This document shows positions 38,253-45,891 of a stretch of DNA of 64,000 nucleotides, piece by piece. The DNA is taken from the NCBI RefSeq assembly GCF_026625765.1, contig NZ_CP113062.1, positions 372,001-436,000 on the forward strand. Reading direction: 5' to 3'. Numbering within the stretch: the stretch's first letter is position 1; every line of letters begins with the position of its first letter. The notes beneath the pieces were generated by a model. That model was not told where the DNA came from. It made no database searches and worked only from the letters and a program-made list of their open reading frames with translations. Source of the DNA: Frigoribacterium sp. SL97 (lineage in GTDB: Bacteria > Actinomycetota > Actinomycetes > Actinomycetales > Microbacteriaceae). Both the position numbers and the translations under genes were made by a program.

Positions 38253-38738
38253 TCACTTGCGGTCGTGGCGGGTCGGGGCGCCGGCGAGGATGGCAGCCAG
38301 CCAATGCGGGGTGTTCTCGGGGGTGCGGGGAAATCGAGCCAGATCGGCCCTGTAGGCATCCGCGGAGAAGTGGCCCAACTCGGGTTCGTGGTCGTAGTCG
38401 TACGACGCGCTCATCTTGCCGGCCGCCGTGACCGTGAACACCGCGGTGAACCAGGTCCCCGCATCTCGACGGTGCATGGCGCCGCGGAGGACTTCGGCCG
38501 CCTCGAACGCATCGACAGGCCCGATGATCGATTCGAGCGAACCGTCGAGTCGATGGACACGGGTCCGGCCGGCGAGGACGCCGCCCGCCACGCTGACCTG
38601 CATCTCGACACGATCGTGTTCTGAGTTCAGAGTCGGATACAGCAGACGACCGATGGCGCGCAGTTGGACGCGTTCGGCTTCGAGTCCCGCCGGCTGCCCG
38701 TCACGTGAAGCAGAGCGGCTCTCCTCAGCGCCGGTCAT
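38253..38738 (-). CDS. YezG-type immunity protein paralog, copy 3
   Basis: 161 residues with the family layout: a helical start (GLEAERVQLRAIGRLLYPTL), a beta-rich VEMQVSVAGGVLAGRTRVHR, the conserved AGTWFTAVFTVTAAGKMSASYDYDHEPE, and the C-terminal FPRTPENTPHWLAAILAGAP. No signal peptide, so it would act in the cytoplasm by binding the nuclease domain. Its start overlaps the copy 4 end by 14 bases, and a 23-base gap separates it from copy 2. Confidence 0.8.
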   Translation of the reverse strand: MTGAEESRSASRDGQPAGLEAERVQLRAIGRLLYPTLNSEHDRVEMQVSVAGGVLAGRTRVHRLDGSLESIIGPVDAFEAAEVLRGAMHRRDAGTWFTAVFTVTAAGKMSASYDYDHEPELGHFSADAYRADLARFPRTPENTPHWLAAILAGAPTRHDRK

Positions 38739-39207
38739 CGTGTCCGAGGCGAACGAGGTCGTGGCGGGTCGGGGCGCCGGCGAGGATGGCGGCGAGCCAG
38801 TCGGGGGTGTTCTCGGGGGTGCGGGGGAACTCATCGAAGTCGGCTCGGTAGGCCTCGGCGGCGAAGTGGCCCAGTTCGGGTTCGTTGTCGTAGTCGAATC
38901 GCGTGCGGAGCTTCCCTTCCGCCGTGACCGTGAACCAGGCGGTGAACCATGTTCCGGCCCTCGGCCTGTACATGGCCTCTCTGAGTTCACGAGCACGGAG
39001 GGTGGAGTCCCTCGTGCCCATGATGGAGTCGTCCGTCCCGTCCGGGCGGTAGAGGCGCTTCTTTCCGGAGGAGACACCACCGACGATGCTGATCTCGGCC
39101 TCGATGCGATCGAAGCCCGCTGCGATCTCGCCATGAAGAGCCAGACCGACCCCTCTCAGCGCAGAGCGCCCTTGCTCGAGTCCGGGTGGGTTCTCATGTC
39201 GTGTCAT
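38725..39207 (-). CDS. YezG-type immunity protein paralog, copy 4
   Basis: 160 residues starting MTRHENPPGLEQGRSALRG. The core is AGTWFTAWFTVTAEGKLRTRFDYDNEPE and the end TPDWLAAILAGAPTRHDL. The N-terminal third and the middle strand differ from its neighbours (KKRLYRPDGTDDSIMGTRDSTLR), while the last 60 residues are almost the same as in copies 2, 3 and 5. The start overlaps the copy 5 stop (ATGA). Confidence 0.8.
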   Translation of the reverse strand: MTRHENPPGLEQGRSALRGVGLALHGEIAAGFDRIEAEISIVGGVSSGKKRLYRPDGTDDSIMGTRDSTLRARELREAMYRPRAGTWFTAWFTVTAEGKLRTRFDYDNEPELGHFAAEAYRADFDEFPRTPENTPDWLAAILAGAPTRHDLVRLGHDDRR

Positions 39208-39905
39208 GACTCGGGTTCTCCCTTCGGCTCATGTGTGCCACCCCTGCCGACGAGGTCGTGGCGGGTCGGGGCACCGGCGAGGATGGCGGCCAGCCAGTCG
39301 GGGGTGTTCTTCGGCGTGCGGGGGAACTCGTCGAAGTCGGCGCGGTACGCCTCGGCGGCGAAAGACCCGAGCTCGGGCTCGTGGTCGTAGTCGTACCTCG
39401 CACTGAGCTTCCCCCCGGCGGTGACGGTGAACACGCCCGTGAACCACGTCCCGGCTTCGGGTTCGTTCATGACCCTCCGGAGATCGCGGGCCGCCTGGAA
39501 GACGCCACGACCGGACGAGAGAGAGGTCGAGCTGCCGTTTGCGGCATGCAGCTCGATCGTGCCGGCTGTCACTCCGCCGACCACGCTGATCCGGGCGATC
39601 ACTCGATCGTGGTCGCGCGGGATGACGGCATGGAGCGCTTTGCCGAGGATGCGGAGTGCGTCCCTCTCGGCAGGCATGCCGTGGGGCTCCGAGTCGTGAG
39701 CGGACGGCACGGGCCCGAGTACTCCTGAGTCCGCCAGTTCTCTCGAGGTCGTGAGGCATGCCTCGAGGTAGGCATCGGGCGATGTGCCGCCTCCGACGAG
39801 GATCAGGGTCCCGCCCGTCGTCGACTGCGCGGTCGCGACCGACAGCCCCACCTCACGTGCAAGTGGATGCGAGCATGCGGCGTCTGTGCCGCTGGCGTGA
39901 GTCAC
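39204..39905 (-). CDS. YezG-type immunity paralog, copy 5, with N-terminal extension
   Basis: From the GTG at 39905, which overlaps the preceding gene stop (GTGA), the product is 233 residues. The last 150 or so are a YezG-type domain (ERDALRILGKALHAVIPRDHD, AGTWFTGVFTVTAGGKLSARYDYDHEPE, TPDWLAAILAGAP). The first 75 residues (HPLAREVGLSVATAQSTTGG, DAYLEACLTTSRELADSG) are unlike the other copies and unrecognised. An internal start near the YezG domain (MPAERDALRIL) would give a normal-sized protein. Fusion of two immunity modules is one reading; the true start is uncertain. Confidence 0.65.
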   Translation of the reverse strand: MTHASGTDAACSHPLAREVGLSVATAQSTTGGTLILVGGGTSPDAYLEACLTTSRELADSGVLGPVPSAHDSEPHGMPAERDALRILGKALHAVIPRDHDRVIARISVVGGVTAGTIELHAANGSSTSLSSGRGVFQAARDLRRVMNEPEAGTWFTGVFTVTAGGKLSARYDYDHEPELGSFAAEAYRADFDEFPRTPKNTPDWLAAILAGAPTRHDLVGRGGTHEPKGEPES

Positions 39906-40443
39906 GGCAGTGGGCCCGCGACGGAGGAGATCAGGAGGACGTGCTCGCGCATGTCGACGACCTCGAGGGACGCAGCAGATCGTCGGCCTCCGAGGGCGAG
40001 CAGCGGGCTGAAACCGAAGCATTCGTCGGAGCGGGGCACACCCCGAGACGCTCCCGCGCCTCCGGGAAGGGGCTCCAGTCGAAGTAGTCGGGGTCGGCCA
40101 GGAACGACTCGTAGCCGAGGATGACGAGGAGCGTCGAGAGCCTGTTGGCGATGATCCGGCTCGTGCCCCGTCGAAATTCGAGGAGGTGCGCTCGGCCGTC
40201 GAGCCAGACGACCAGGTCTCCGAGGGCGGACGACATCAGGGGCGTGGCCGCCGCGAATCGAGGTGCGACCTCGGCGAGGACGTCCTGCCACGCGGTGGGG
40301 TCGACGATGCGCAGGTACCCGTCAGCCGTCGCGCCCAGCCCGTGGTCACGCCACAGGGCCACGACGTCGTCGGGAAGACGCTCGACAGCGGCGTCGAGGC
40401 TGGCGGAGGACAGTGGAGGCCCTGGCATCAACGGCTGCGTCAC
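39902..40443 (-). pseudogene. GAD-like/DUF1851-type protein, frameshifted
   Basis: From GTG at 40443 the frame reads LPDDVVALWRDHGLGATADGYLRIVDPTAW, typical of GAD-like domains found in toxin-immunity loci, and continues to DYFDWSPFPEARERLG. After about 40040 the family sequence continues in another frame as RSDECFGFSPLLALGG and VVDMREHVLLISSVAGPLP, ending at 39902. One base fewer near 40035-40050 (GGGGTGTGCCCCGC on the minus strand) would restore a protein of about 180 residues. Unrepaired, the product has a meaningless Ser/Arg-rich tail ending at 39931. It sits between YezG copies 6 and 5. Confidence 0.75.
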
Positions 40444-40482
40444 GTGACTCCAGCCCTGTTGCGCGAGTCCATGTCTCGACTC

Positions 40483-40965
40483 TCAGACGGGACCCTCGTC
40501 ACGGCCGACGAGGTCGTGCCGGGTGGGCGCACCCGCGAGGATCGCGGCGAGCCACTCGGGCGTGTTCTCGGCAGTCCGGGGAAAATCCTCGAAGTCGGCA
40601 CGATATTCCTCGGCACCGAAGTGACCTAGTTCGGGTTCGTTGTCGTAGTCGTACTGTGCGCTGAGTTTTCCGGCGGCCGTCACGGTGAAGACGGCGGTGA
40701 ACCACGTGCCTGCCCCTGGCTTGTACATCAGGCGCCTCAGTCGACGAGCCGCTTCGAACGTGCGTCGCGCGGGAGCAGCCGACTCCTGGGAGCCGTCGGC
40801 TGCGAAGAGCAACGTCTCGCCGGCCATCACACCCCGAGCCATGCTTGTCTGCATGCGGATGCGGTCGGAACCCGAAGGAATCAGTGCAAGGAGCTGCGAA
40901 CCCAGTTCTCTCAGTGCATCACGTTCTGCTTCGAGACCCGACTTCACCTTGTCGTCACCGGACAT
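40483..40965 (-). CDS. YezG-type immunity protein, copy 6, adjacent to the toxin (likely cognate)
   Basis: 160 residues: MSGDDKVKSGLEAERDALRE, a middle MQTSMARGVMAGETLLFAADGS, the conserved AGTWFTAVFTVTAAGKLSAQYDYDNEPE, and the end TPEWLAAILAGAPTRHDL. Its ATG lies inside the toxin 3' end (11-base overlap), the tight coupling expected of a cognate immunity gene. The DNA is clearly more diverged from copies 2 to 5 than those are from each other. Cytoplasmic; expected to bind the nuclease domain encoded just upstream. Confidence 0.82.
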   Translation of the reverse strand: MSGDDKVKSGLEAERDALRELGSQLLALIPSGSDRIRMQTSMARGVMAGETLLFAADGSQESAAPARRTFEAARRLRRLMYKPGAGTWFTAVFTVTAAGKLSAQYDYDNEPELGHFGAEEYRADFEDFPRTAENTPEWLAAILAGAPTRHDLVGRDEGPV

Positions 40966-43396
40966 TGTCGTAGAACTCCTGTCGTAGCGGTTGACCGTGA
41001 GCCTGGATCTTGACTTGGACACCGGTCGGGACTGTGTTCGTGCCCTCGTACTCCGGAAGCACTTTGAGGTCGGCGGCGCCTCCGTCGGACGCGGTCAGGG
41101 CTTGCCGGAGTTCGCGTTCGAGGTTACCGAAGGAGTGGCCCCGGCCGCGATTGACCTCTCGGAGCATCGGCACGATGTTGATCTTCTCGCCGCCGCCGCC
41201 GAACATGTTGGCCAGGAGGTGGCCTCCCTCGTACCCGACACCGCCCTCCTTGCCGATGCGCTTCTGCACCGACTCGGACCGGTCGGCATCGCCGAGTTGG
41301 AGGTCGTCGAACTCGGCGAGCACCGTGCGGCTGGCGTGGTCCGTGACGTAGACGTGCTTGCCACCGACGACGTAGGTCGTGTCCGCGGCGGGCTGCATGA
41401 GGTCGTAGTTCAGGTTGCCCTTGCCGCCGTACTCGGTCTCGACGTGGACGATGCGACCTGTCGCGTCGGTCGAGAACACACCCCGGCCAGGCACCGTGTA
41501 CGCCGTGTCCGGGGCGAGGACCTGACCGTGGGCGAACGGCTTCTCCTTCGTCGGCAGGTCGGAGCCCGAGACCGTCACGTGGTGCTCGACGGCCGGTGTG
41601 GCGTGCGGCGTCGGTTCGGTCGGGGTGGGCGTCCGGTCAGGGCCCGACAGGTCGAGCTCCCCGATGTCCGTGTCATGGCCGCCACCGGCTGACCGGTCAG
41701 GGGTTGCACCCGCGCCGTCGACGGGACCGTCGGCCCGACCGGGCTCGTCCGTCCCAGGGCCGTCCGCGCGACCTGCGTCGCTCGTCCCAGGGCCGTCGGC
41801 CCGACCTGCATCGCTCGATCCGGCACCGTCGGCCCGACCGGCATCGGACGCCCCGCCGCCGTCGCCACGTTCGAGCAGCGTCGTGCCGCCTGATCCGGGG
41901 TCGGCGGCGCGGGCGGCACCGGCGGCCGGGTCGGAGCCGGTGCCACCACCCGCGTGAGCGGACGCGTCGGCGTGCGTGGCGGACGCGGCTCGCGCCTCCT
42001 CGGCTGTTCGACCGAGGTCGCCGTAGTCGGCGAAGTCCTCGAGCTTCGACAGCGAGCCGAAGTCGACGGTCTCGCCCGCCTTCAGGGCGCCGGTGAGACC
42101 GGAGAACTCGACGTCGGTCATGCGCTCGAGGGCGGCCATCGTGTCGGTCAGACCGTCGAGGTCGTCGAGTTTCGACAGGCCGCCGGCGTGCTCGCCGAAC
42201 TCCGCGACGAGGTCCTCGACCCGTGACAGGCCCTTCGGCAGGTGCGACGCGTCCTCCGCCACCTCGGCCAGCCGGCCGGTGAGGGTCGCCGCCCGGGCCG
42301 CGCCCGACCCGACCTTGAGGCCCGCTCCGACCTGGCCCGCACCCGGGATGAAGAACGAGGCGACGTTCGCCACCGCGAAGGTGCCGGCGGCGACCGGGTC
42401 CTCTTCCCACTGCTCGGGCGTGCCGACGATTCCGCCGACCATGCCGTCCATCGTCTGCTTGTAGTTGTCGCGGAGGCCGCGCAGCGATTCCGGTACGGCC
42501 GAGTCGGGCAGGTTCGCGAGGGCGGGCGCCACCGGGAAGGCCACCGTGATGGCGAGGGCGCCGAGACCGGTCAGCATGCCGGTCCACGCCTCGCCGGCGA
42601 ACGACCAGTCGTGCTTCCAGCCGTTCGCGGCGTCGAAGCCGACGAGCGACACGGTGCCCTCGACGAAGCTGGTGCCGAACTCGACGAGTCCGTCGCCGAC
42701 CGACTCCTGGCACGACCGCTCGCCCTTGCCCTGGGCACCCCACGGGTTGTCCTCGGCGAGGTCGAGCTGCTCACCCGTCACGGCGGTCTGCGGAGCCACG
42801 CAGAGGTCGTCACGCAGGGCGTTGACGCCGTTCTCGAACTCGATCCGGGCCGCGTCGATCTTCGCGATCTCGGCGTTGTACTGCGACTGCAGCTCGTTGT
42901 TGCGCTCGACCGACGGTGTGTGCTCGTTCCACGGGATGGTCGTCTCGCCCTGGCCCTCGGGCACGATCGGCACCCCGCCGCCGCTCATCTGGCTGGCCTG
43001 GAAGAGCGGGTTGTCGGGGTCGTAGAAGTCGAGGGTCACGCCGCCGGCCACCGACGCGCGGAAGGCGTTCGCCTCGGTCACGAGCTCTTTGATGCGCGCG
43101 ACCGGTGCCGTGACCGACTCGGCGAGCGTCTCGAGGAGGTCGGCCACCGTCGAGAGCTTGCCGGCGACGGCCTCGGCGTCGGTGCGCACCGGGTCCATCG
43201 AGGCGAACAACTGCGGCCCCTCGGGTGCGGTGTACGACGCGGACAGCCCCGACCAGTCGGTCATCACGGCCTCGGCGTTCGTCGTGACCGCGGTCGACGT
43301 GGTCTTGTAGCCCGCCGCCGCCGACGCGATCGACTCGGGCACGATGTCGAGACCGTAGAACTCGGACGGTGCGATCAGCGACCCCTTCGTGGCCAT
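40955..43396 (-). CDS. Type VII-secreted polymorphic toxin with C-terminal DNA/RNA non-specific nuclease domain
   Basis: An 813-residue protein with modular build. Residues 1-120 are helical, with a WSG turn near 48, resembling WXG/LXG-type N-termini recognised by type VII secretion. Next is a helical region with hydrophobic stretches (about 265-300, 350-385). Then comes a low-complexity linker (about 480-600) with 11-residue GRADGPGTSDA-type repeats. The C-terminus (about 635-813) carries GRGVFSTDATGRI, GYEGGHLLANMFGGGGEKI and NIVPMLREVNRG, the Endonuclea_NS_2 pattern, with His726 as probable catalytic base. A YezG-type immunity gene follows with overlap. Upstream genes are WXG100-linked. 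Target killing is inference. Confidence 0.85.
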   Translation of the reverse strand: MATKGSLIAPSEFYGLDIVPESIASAAAGYKTTSTAVTTNAEAVMTDWSGLSASYTAPEGPQLFASMDPVRTDAEAVAGKLSTVADLLETLAESVTAPVARIKELVTEANAFRASVAGGVTLDFYDPDNPLFQASQMSGGGVPIVPEGQGETTIPWNEHTPSVERNNELQSQYNAEIAKIDAARIEFENGVNALRDDLCVAPQTAVTGEQLDLAEDNPWGAQGKGERSCQESVGDGLVEFGTSFVEGTVSLVGFDAANGWKHDWSFAGEAWTGMLTGLGALAITVAFPVAPALANLPDSAVPESLRGLRDNYKQTMDGMVGGIVGTPEQWEEDPVAAGTFAVANVASFFIPGAGQVGAGLKVGSGAARAATLTGRLAEVAEDASHLPKGLSRVEDLVAEFGEHAGGLSKLDDLDGLTDTMAALERMTDVEFSGLTGALKAGETVDFGSLSKLEDFADYGDLGRTAEEARAASATHADASAHAGGGTGSDPAAGAARAADPGSGGTTLLERGDGGGASDAGRADGAGSSDAGRADGPGTSDAGRADGPGTDEPGRADGPVDGAGATPDRSAGGGHDTDIGELDLSGPDRTPTPTEPTPHATPAVEHHVTVSGSDLPTKEKPFAHGQVLAPDTAYTVPGRGVFSTDATGRIVHVETEYGGKGNLNYDLMQPAADTTYVVGGKHVYVTDHASRTVLAEFDDLQLGDADRSESVQKRIGKEGGVGYEGGHLLANMFGGGGEKINIVPMLREVNRGRGHSFGNLERELRQALTASDGGAADLKVLPEYEGTNTVPTGVQVKIQAHGQPLRQEFYDNVR
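41716..41850. repeat. 33-bp tandem repeats in the toxin linker
   Basis: About four in-frame repeats of 33 bases encode variations of GRADGPGTSDA between the secretion half and the nuclease half of the toxin. Boundaries are approximate. Such linkers are likely sites of slippage and of toxin-domain exchange. Confidence 0.75.
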
Positions 43397-43752
43397 CAGC
43401 GACCCCCCTCGAAGAAGCTGAGGTCGCCCGACTCGGCGGCCTGCACGGCGGCGGACTGCGTCTGCGCGGCCATCTCCTCGTCGCCGTTCACGTAGGCCAG
43501 CGTCGCGTCACCCGCCCCGGTCGCGCAGGCGAGGATGCGCGCGTTGATGCCCTGCACACGGTTCGTCTCGGACGAGATCAGGTCGACGACGGCCACGGCC
43601 GACGACACCAGGATGTCGCCGCCCACGCCGGCGTTCAACTCGGTCTGGGCCGTCTCGACGCCGGCGAAGGTGCCCGCGAACGTCTCGGCCGAGCCCTGCA
43701 CCTTGGTGAGGACGGCCACCACGCCGTCGGGTTCGATGCTCCATGCGGTCAT
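43396..43752 (-). CDS. Small WXG-like helical protein (DUF6507-like)
   Basis: 118 residues starting MTAWSIEPDGVVAVLTKVQG, with heptad-like helices and FAGTFAGVETAQTEL, GINARILACATGAGDATLAYVNGDEEMA. From memory this resembles DUF6507 proteins, which accompany actinobacterial type VII loci. That assignment is not certain. Size and helical build suit an Esx-like partner or chaperone for the toxin. Its stop shares one base with the toxin start (TGATG), and its own start overlaps the upstream stop (ATGA). Confidence 0.65.
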   Translation of the reverse strand: MTAWSIEPDGVVAVLTKVQGSAETFAGTFAGVETAQTELNAGVGGDILVSSAVAVVDLISSETNRVQGINARILACATGAGDATLAYVNGDEEMAAQTQSAAVQAAESGDLSFFEGGR

Positions 43753-44138
43753 CGGTCGTCTCCTGTCGTCACGAGGGTGCCCTGCACGTCGTCGGCCAGG
43801 CGCCGGGCCAGCGCCTGGGTGAGCGGCCCGTCGAAGGGGCCGTAGGCCTCGGTCCACCAGCGGTCGGTGGCCGGGCCGTCGGTGGTTCGGTCCGTGGGCC
43901 GGTCGGGGGACGCCGGGTCGGTGACCGGCAGTCCCAGGCCGCGCCGCGCCTCCCGGGCGTCCTCGAGCTGCGTGCTGCGAAGCACGGCCAAGACCAGGCC
44001 GTCCTCCGACGCGATCTGTATGCCGCCGCCCTGCCAGAGGCGCCCGGCACCGAGGCCGCCGTCGACGGCCGCGGCCGCGGTCACGACCTCGACGGCCGTC
44101 ACGGGCTCGGCGGAGAGGATCACGAACTCACGGGGCAC
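43749..44138 (-). CDS. Uncharacterised type VII locus protein
   Basis: 129 residues from GTG at 44138, beginning MPREFVILSAEPVTAVEVV. No family is recognised. It has an N-terminal alpha/beta pattern with GGGIQIASEDGLVLAVL, a Pro/Asp/Thr-rich linker, and DRWWTEAYGPFDGPLTQALARRLADD. No membrane helix. It overlaps both neighbours (11 bases and 4 bases), so it belongs to the operon. A helper or toxin-loading factor is one possibility. Confidence 0.6.
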   Translation of the reverse strand: MPREFVILSAEPVTAVEVVTAAAAVDGGLGAGRLWQGGGIQIASEDGLVLAVLRSTQLEDAREARRGLGLPVTDPASPDRPTDRTTDGPATDRWWTEAYGPFDGPLTQALARRLADDVQGTLVTTGDDR

Positions 44139-45219
44139 GGCGCACCGCCGGGGGGAGGAGGGCGTCGGCGACGACACCCGGGCCGATCGCGTCGAGGGCC
44201 GCCGCGAAGCGCTGCCACCGGGTCGCGTCGGCACCGAACGGCACGACGAGCGAGGGGGTGCGGGCGTTGCCGGTCGTGGTCCCGCCGTGTTCGGCGGCGA
44301 AGGAGGTCGCGTCGAGCCCCAGGCGCCGCACGGCCCGCGCGCCGACCACCGCGGCGAGGGGCTGTGGCGTCGTCGGCCGGTAGGGCGTGATGGTCGCGTC
44401 GGCCGCGCCCCGCAGGCTCCACGCCGTCGCCAGCAGCACCTGCTGCTTCTCGGACAGGCTGCGGAGAGCCGAGGAGGCGCGGGTCGCGTCGTCGACGCCT
44501 GTCGCCTCGGGCAGCGCGAACAGCAGCCGGGTCTCCTCGGTCAGGCCGGTCTCGCTGCGGGCGATGCGGATCGTGCCGGTCCAGACCGTGCCGTCGGGCG
44601 CGGAGCCGGCGACGTGCACCCGGGAGTCCCGCGGCATGCGGGCCCGGGCCAGGGCCGTGATGCGACCGCGGTCCCAGACGGTGGCGGGGGGTTCGGAGGT
44701 GCCCCACACGGTGGGCGCGACGCCCGCGACGGCGGTGACCAGCGCCTCCGTCGTCGTGCCGGTCAGGGCCTCGGCCCTCGCCGCGTGGTGCACGGCCACG
44801 GAGAACTGCAGCCACGGGCGCGTGGTCTCGACCGCCGGCTGGGGCAGGAGGGCGAACTCGTCGGCGGGCGCGGTCGCCCGCGCCGATCCGTCGACCGGGT
44901 CGCCGAGGGGATCGAGCAGGGCCTCGTCGTACGACGCCACCCGGGCACCGCCGATGGCGTGGCGCAGGTGGCCGTCGGCGTCCCGCACCAGCCAGGCCCC
45001 GGCGACGAGGCGCAGGGCCTGGTAGAGCGCCCAGCTGAGCCGGGCGTCGTCGTGGGTCACGACGACGACGCGGACGCCGGCGCGGGTCGCGTCGGTGAGC
45101 AGGGCCTGCCGCCCCGAGGTCAGGCCGACGACGGGGGCGGTGCTGATCGTCGCGATCCACCCCGGCCCGTTCGCGTCGGCGAGCGGGTGGGGCAGGGTCG
45201 TCGCCCGTGAGTCGCTCAC
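44128..45219 (-). CDS. DUF6177-like type VII locus protein
   Basis: 363 residues from GTG at 45219. It is soluble, alpha/beta, with ISTAPVVGLTSGRQALLTDAT near the start, VHHAARAEALTGTTTEALVTAV in the middle, and LRSLSEKQQVLLATAWSLRGAADATI. From memory it looks like the DUF6177 proteins found beside WXG100 genes in actinobacteria; the role is unknown. It lies 9 bases after the first WXG100 gene stop and overlaps the next gene by 11 bases. Confidence 0.6.
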   Translation of the reverse strand: MSDSRATTLPHPLADANGPGWIATISTAPVVGLTSGRQALLTDATRAGVRVVVVTHDDARLSWALYQALRLVAGAWLVRDADGHLRHAIGGARVASYDEALLDPLGDPVDGSARATAPADEFALLPQPAVETTRPWLQFSVAVHHAARAEALTGTTTEALVTAVAGVAPTVWGTSEPPATVWDRGRITALARARMPRDSRVHVAGSAPDGTVWTGTIRIARSETGLTEETRLLFALPEATGVDDATRASSALRSLSEKQQVLLATAWSLRGAADATITPYRPTTPQPLAAVVGARAVRRLGLDATSFAAEHGGTTTGNARTPSLVVPFGADATRWQRFAAALDAIGPGVVADALLPPAVRRAP

Positions 45220-45228
45220 GGGCCGTGC

Positions 45229-45537
45229 CTAGATGCCGTCGACGGCGGCCTTGGCCCGCTGCATGGCGGTCTGGGCCGACTCGTCGTTCGACGCGAGCGA
45301 CTGGCGGAGCGTGTTGATGATCGTGCGCACCTCGGTGGCGACGCGGTTCCAGCGCTGCTCCTTGCCCGCGTACTCCTCGCTGGAGCCGTCGGCCTGGTAG
45401 TCCGCCATGGCGGTCTTGACGTCGGAGTCGCGCTGCGTGATGAGCGCCTCGAGGCGGCTGGCGACGGCGTTGAAGTTGTCCTGGGCGTTGCCGGAGGCTC
45501 CGAGGTCGAAGTCGCGGCGGTCGGTTGCGTTGGCCAT
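45229..45537 (-). CDS. WXG100-like protein (ESAT-6 family)
   Basis: 102 residues, all helical, beginning MANATDRRDFDLGASGN. Two long helices are separated by a turn at YQADGSSEEYAGKEQRW; the classic W-x-G is replaced by A-D-G. The size, the pairing with a second such gene 12 bases upstream, and the EccC locus support the family. It probably forms a secreted heterodimer with its partner. Confidence 0.8.
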   Translation of the reverse strand: MANATDRRDFDLGASGNAQDNFNAVASRLEALITQRDSDVKTAMADYQADGSSEEYAGKEQRWNRVATEVRTIINTLRQSLASNDESAQTAMQRAKAAVDGI

Positions 45538-45549
45538 GGTCGTTCCCCC

Positions 45550-45891
45550 TTATGCGCGCGATCCGCCGAAGCGGGCGCTCTCGAATCCGGCACCGGACTG
45601 GGCCGAGGTGGTCTCGTCGGCGATCTGCTGCTCACCCTCGACGAAGGCCCGGTTCTGGCCCGTGATGCCGGTCAGCACCGACGACAGGGCGGCGTTGAGC
45701 TCGACGGAGATGCCGTCGACCTCGCCCTTGAAGCGGTCGAAGGCGGCGCGGCCGGCTCCGTTGAAGCGGCCTTCGAGCGGCGCGGCCGCGTCGGCGAGCT
45801 GGCGGACGAGCGCGCCGAGGTCGTCGCCGGCCCCGCTCGTCTTCTGGCTCAGTTGCGTGAGGGTCTCGCTCCCCATGGCGAACTTCATCAT
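45550..45891 (-). CDS. WXG100-family protein (ESAT-6/CFP-10-like)
   Basis: 113 residues with two helices and a turn at FNGAGRAAFDRFK, which takes the place of W-x-G. It begins MMKFAMGSETLTQLSQK, and its C-terminal tail has a Ser/Gly/Ala-rich end. It is the first gene of the leftward operon. With its neighbour it likely forms the Esx pair exported by the EccC machinery encoded in the divergent operon. Confidence 0.82.
   Translation of the reverse strand: MMKFAMGSETLTQLSQKTSGAGDDLGALVRQLADAAAPLEGRFNGAGRAAFDRFKGEVDGISVELNAALSSVLTGITGQNRAFVEGEQQIADETTSAQSGAGFESARFGGSRA

Larger units (their letters stand above)
37777..40653. repeat. Near-identical direct repeats of about 140 bp inside the immunity array
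   Basis: Blocks of about 140 bases encoding the C-terminal third of the YezG-type proteins recur in the same orientation at about 37777-37920, 38261-38400, 38756-38897 and 39255-39396, with very few differences. A more diverged fifth copy lies at 40511-40653. Spacing is about 485-500 bases. The 5' halves of the genes are much less alike, so similarity is concentrated at the 3' ends. Confidence 0.9.

Noticed and set aside
38698..38712. TCACGTGA-type words (also at 40440 and 5700) as further parS sites
   Set aside because: Only the inner 8 bases match; the outer GTTT/AAAC halves are absent, so they are not counted.
37777..40653. Regularly spaced repeats that could suggest a CRISPR array
   Set aside because: Repeats are about 140 bases, spaced about 490, and lie in frame inside paralogous genes; no short repeats, spacers or cas genes.
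40955..43396. Reading the large toxin as an Rhs/contact-dependent inhibition protein
   Set aside because: No YD repeats, hemagglutinin repeats or signal peptide; the WXG-like start and EccC locus fit type VII export instead.
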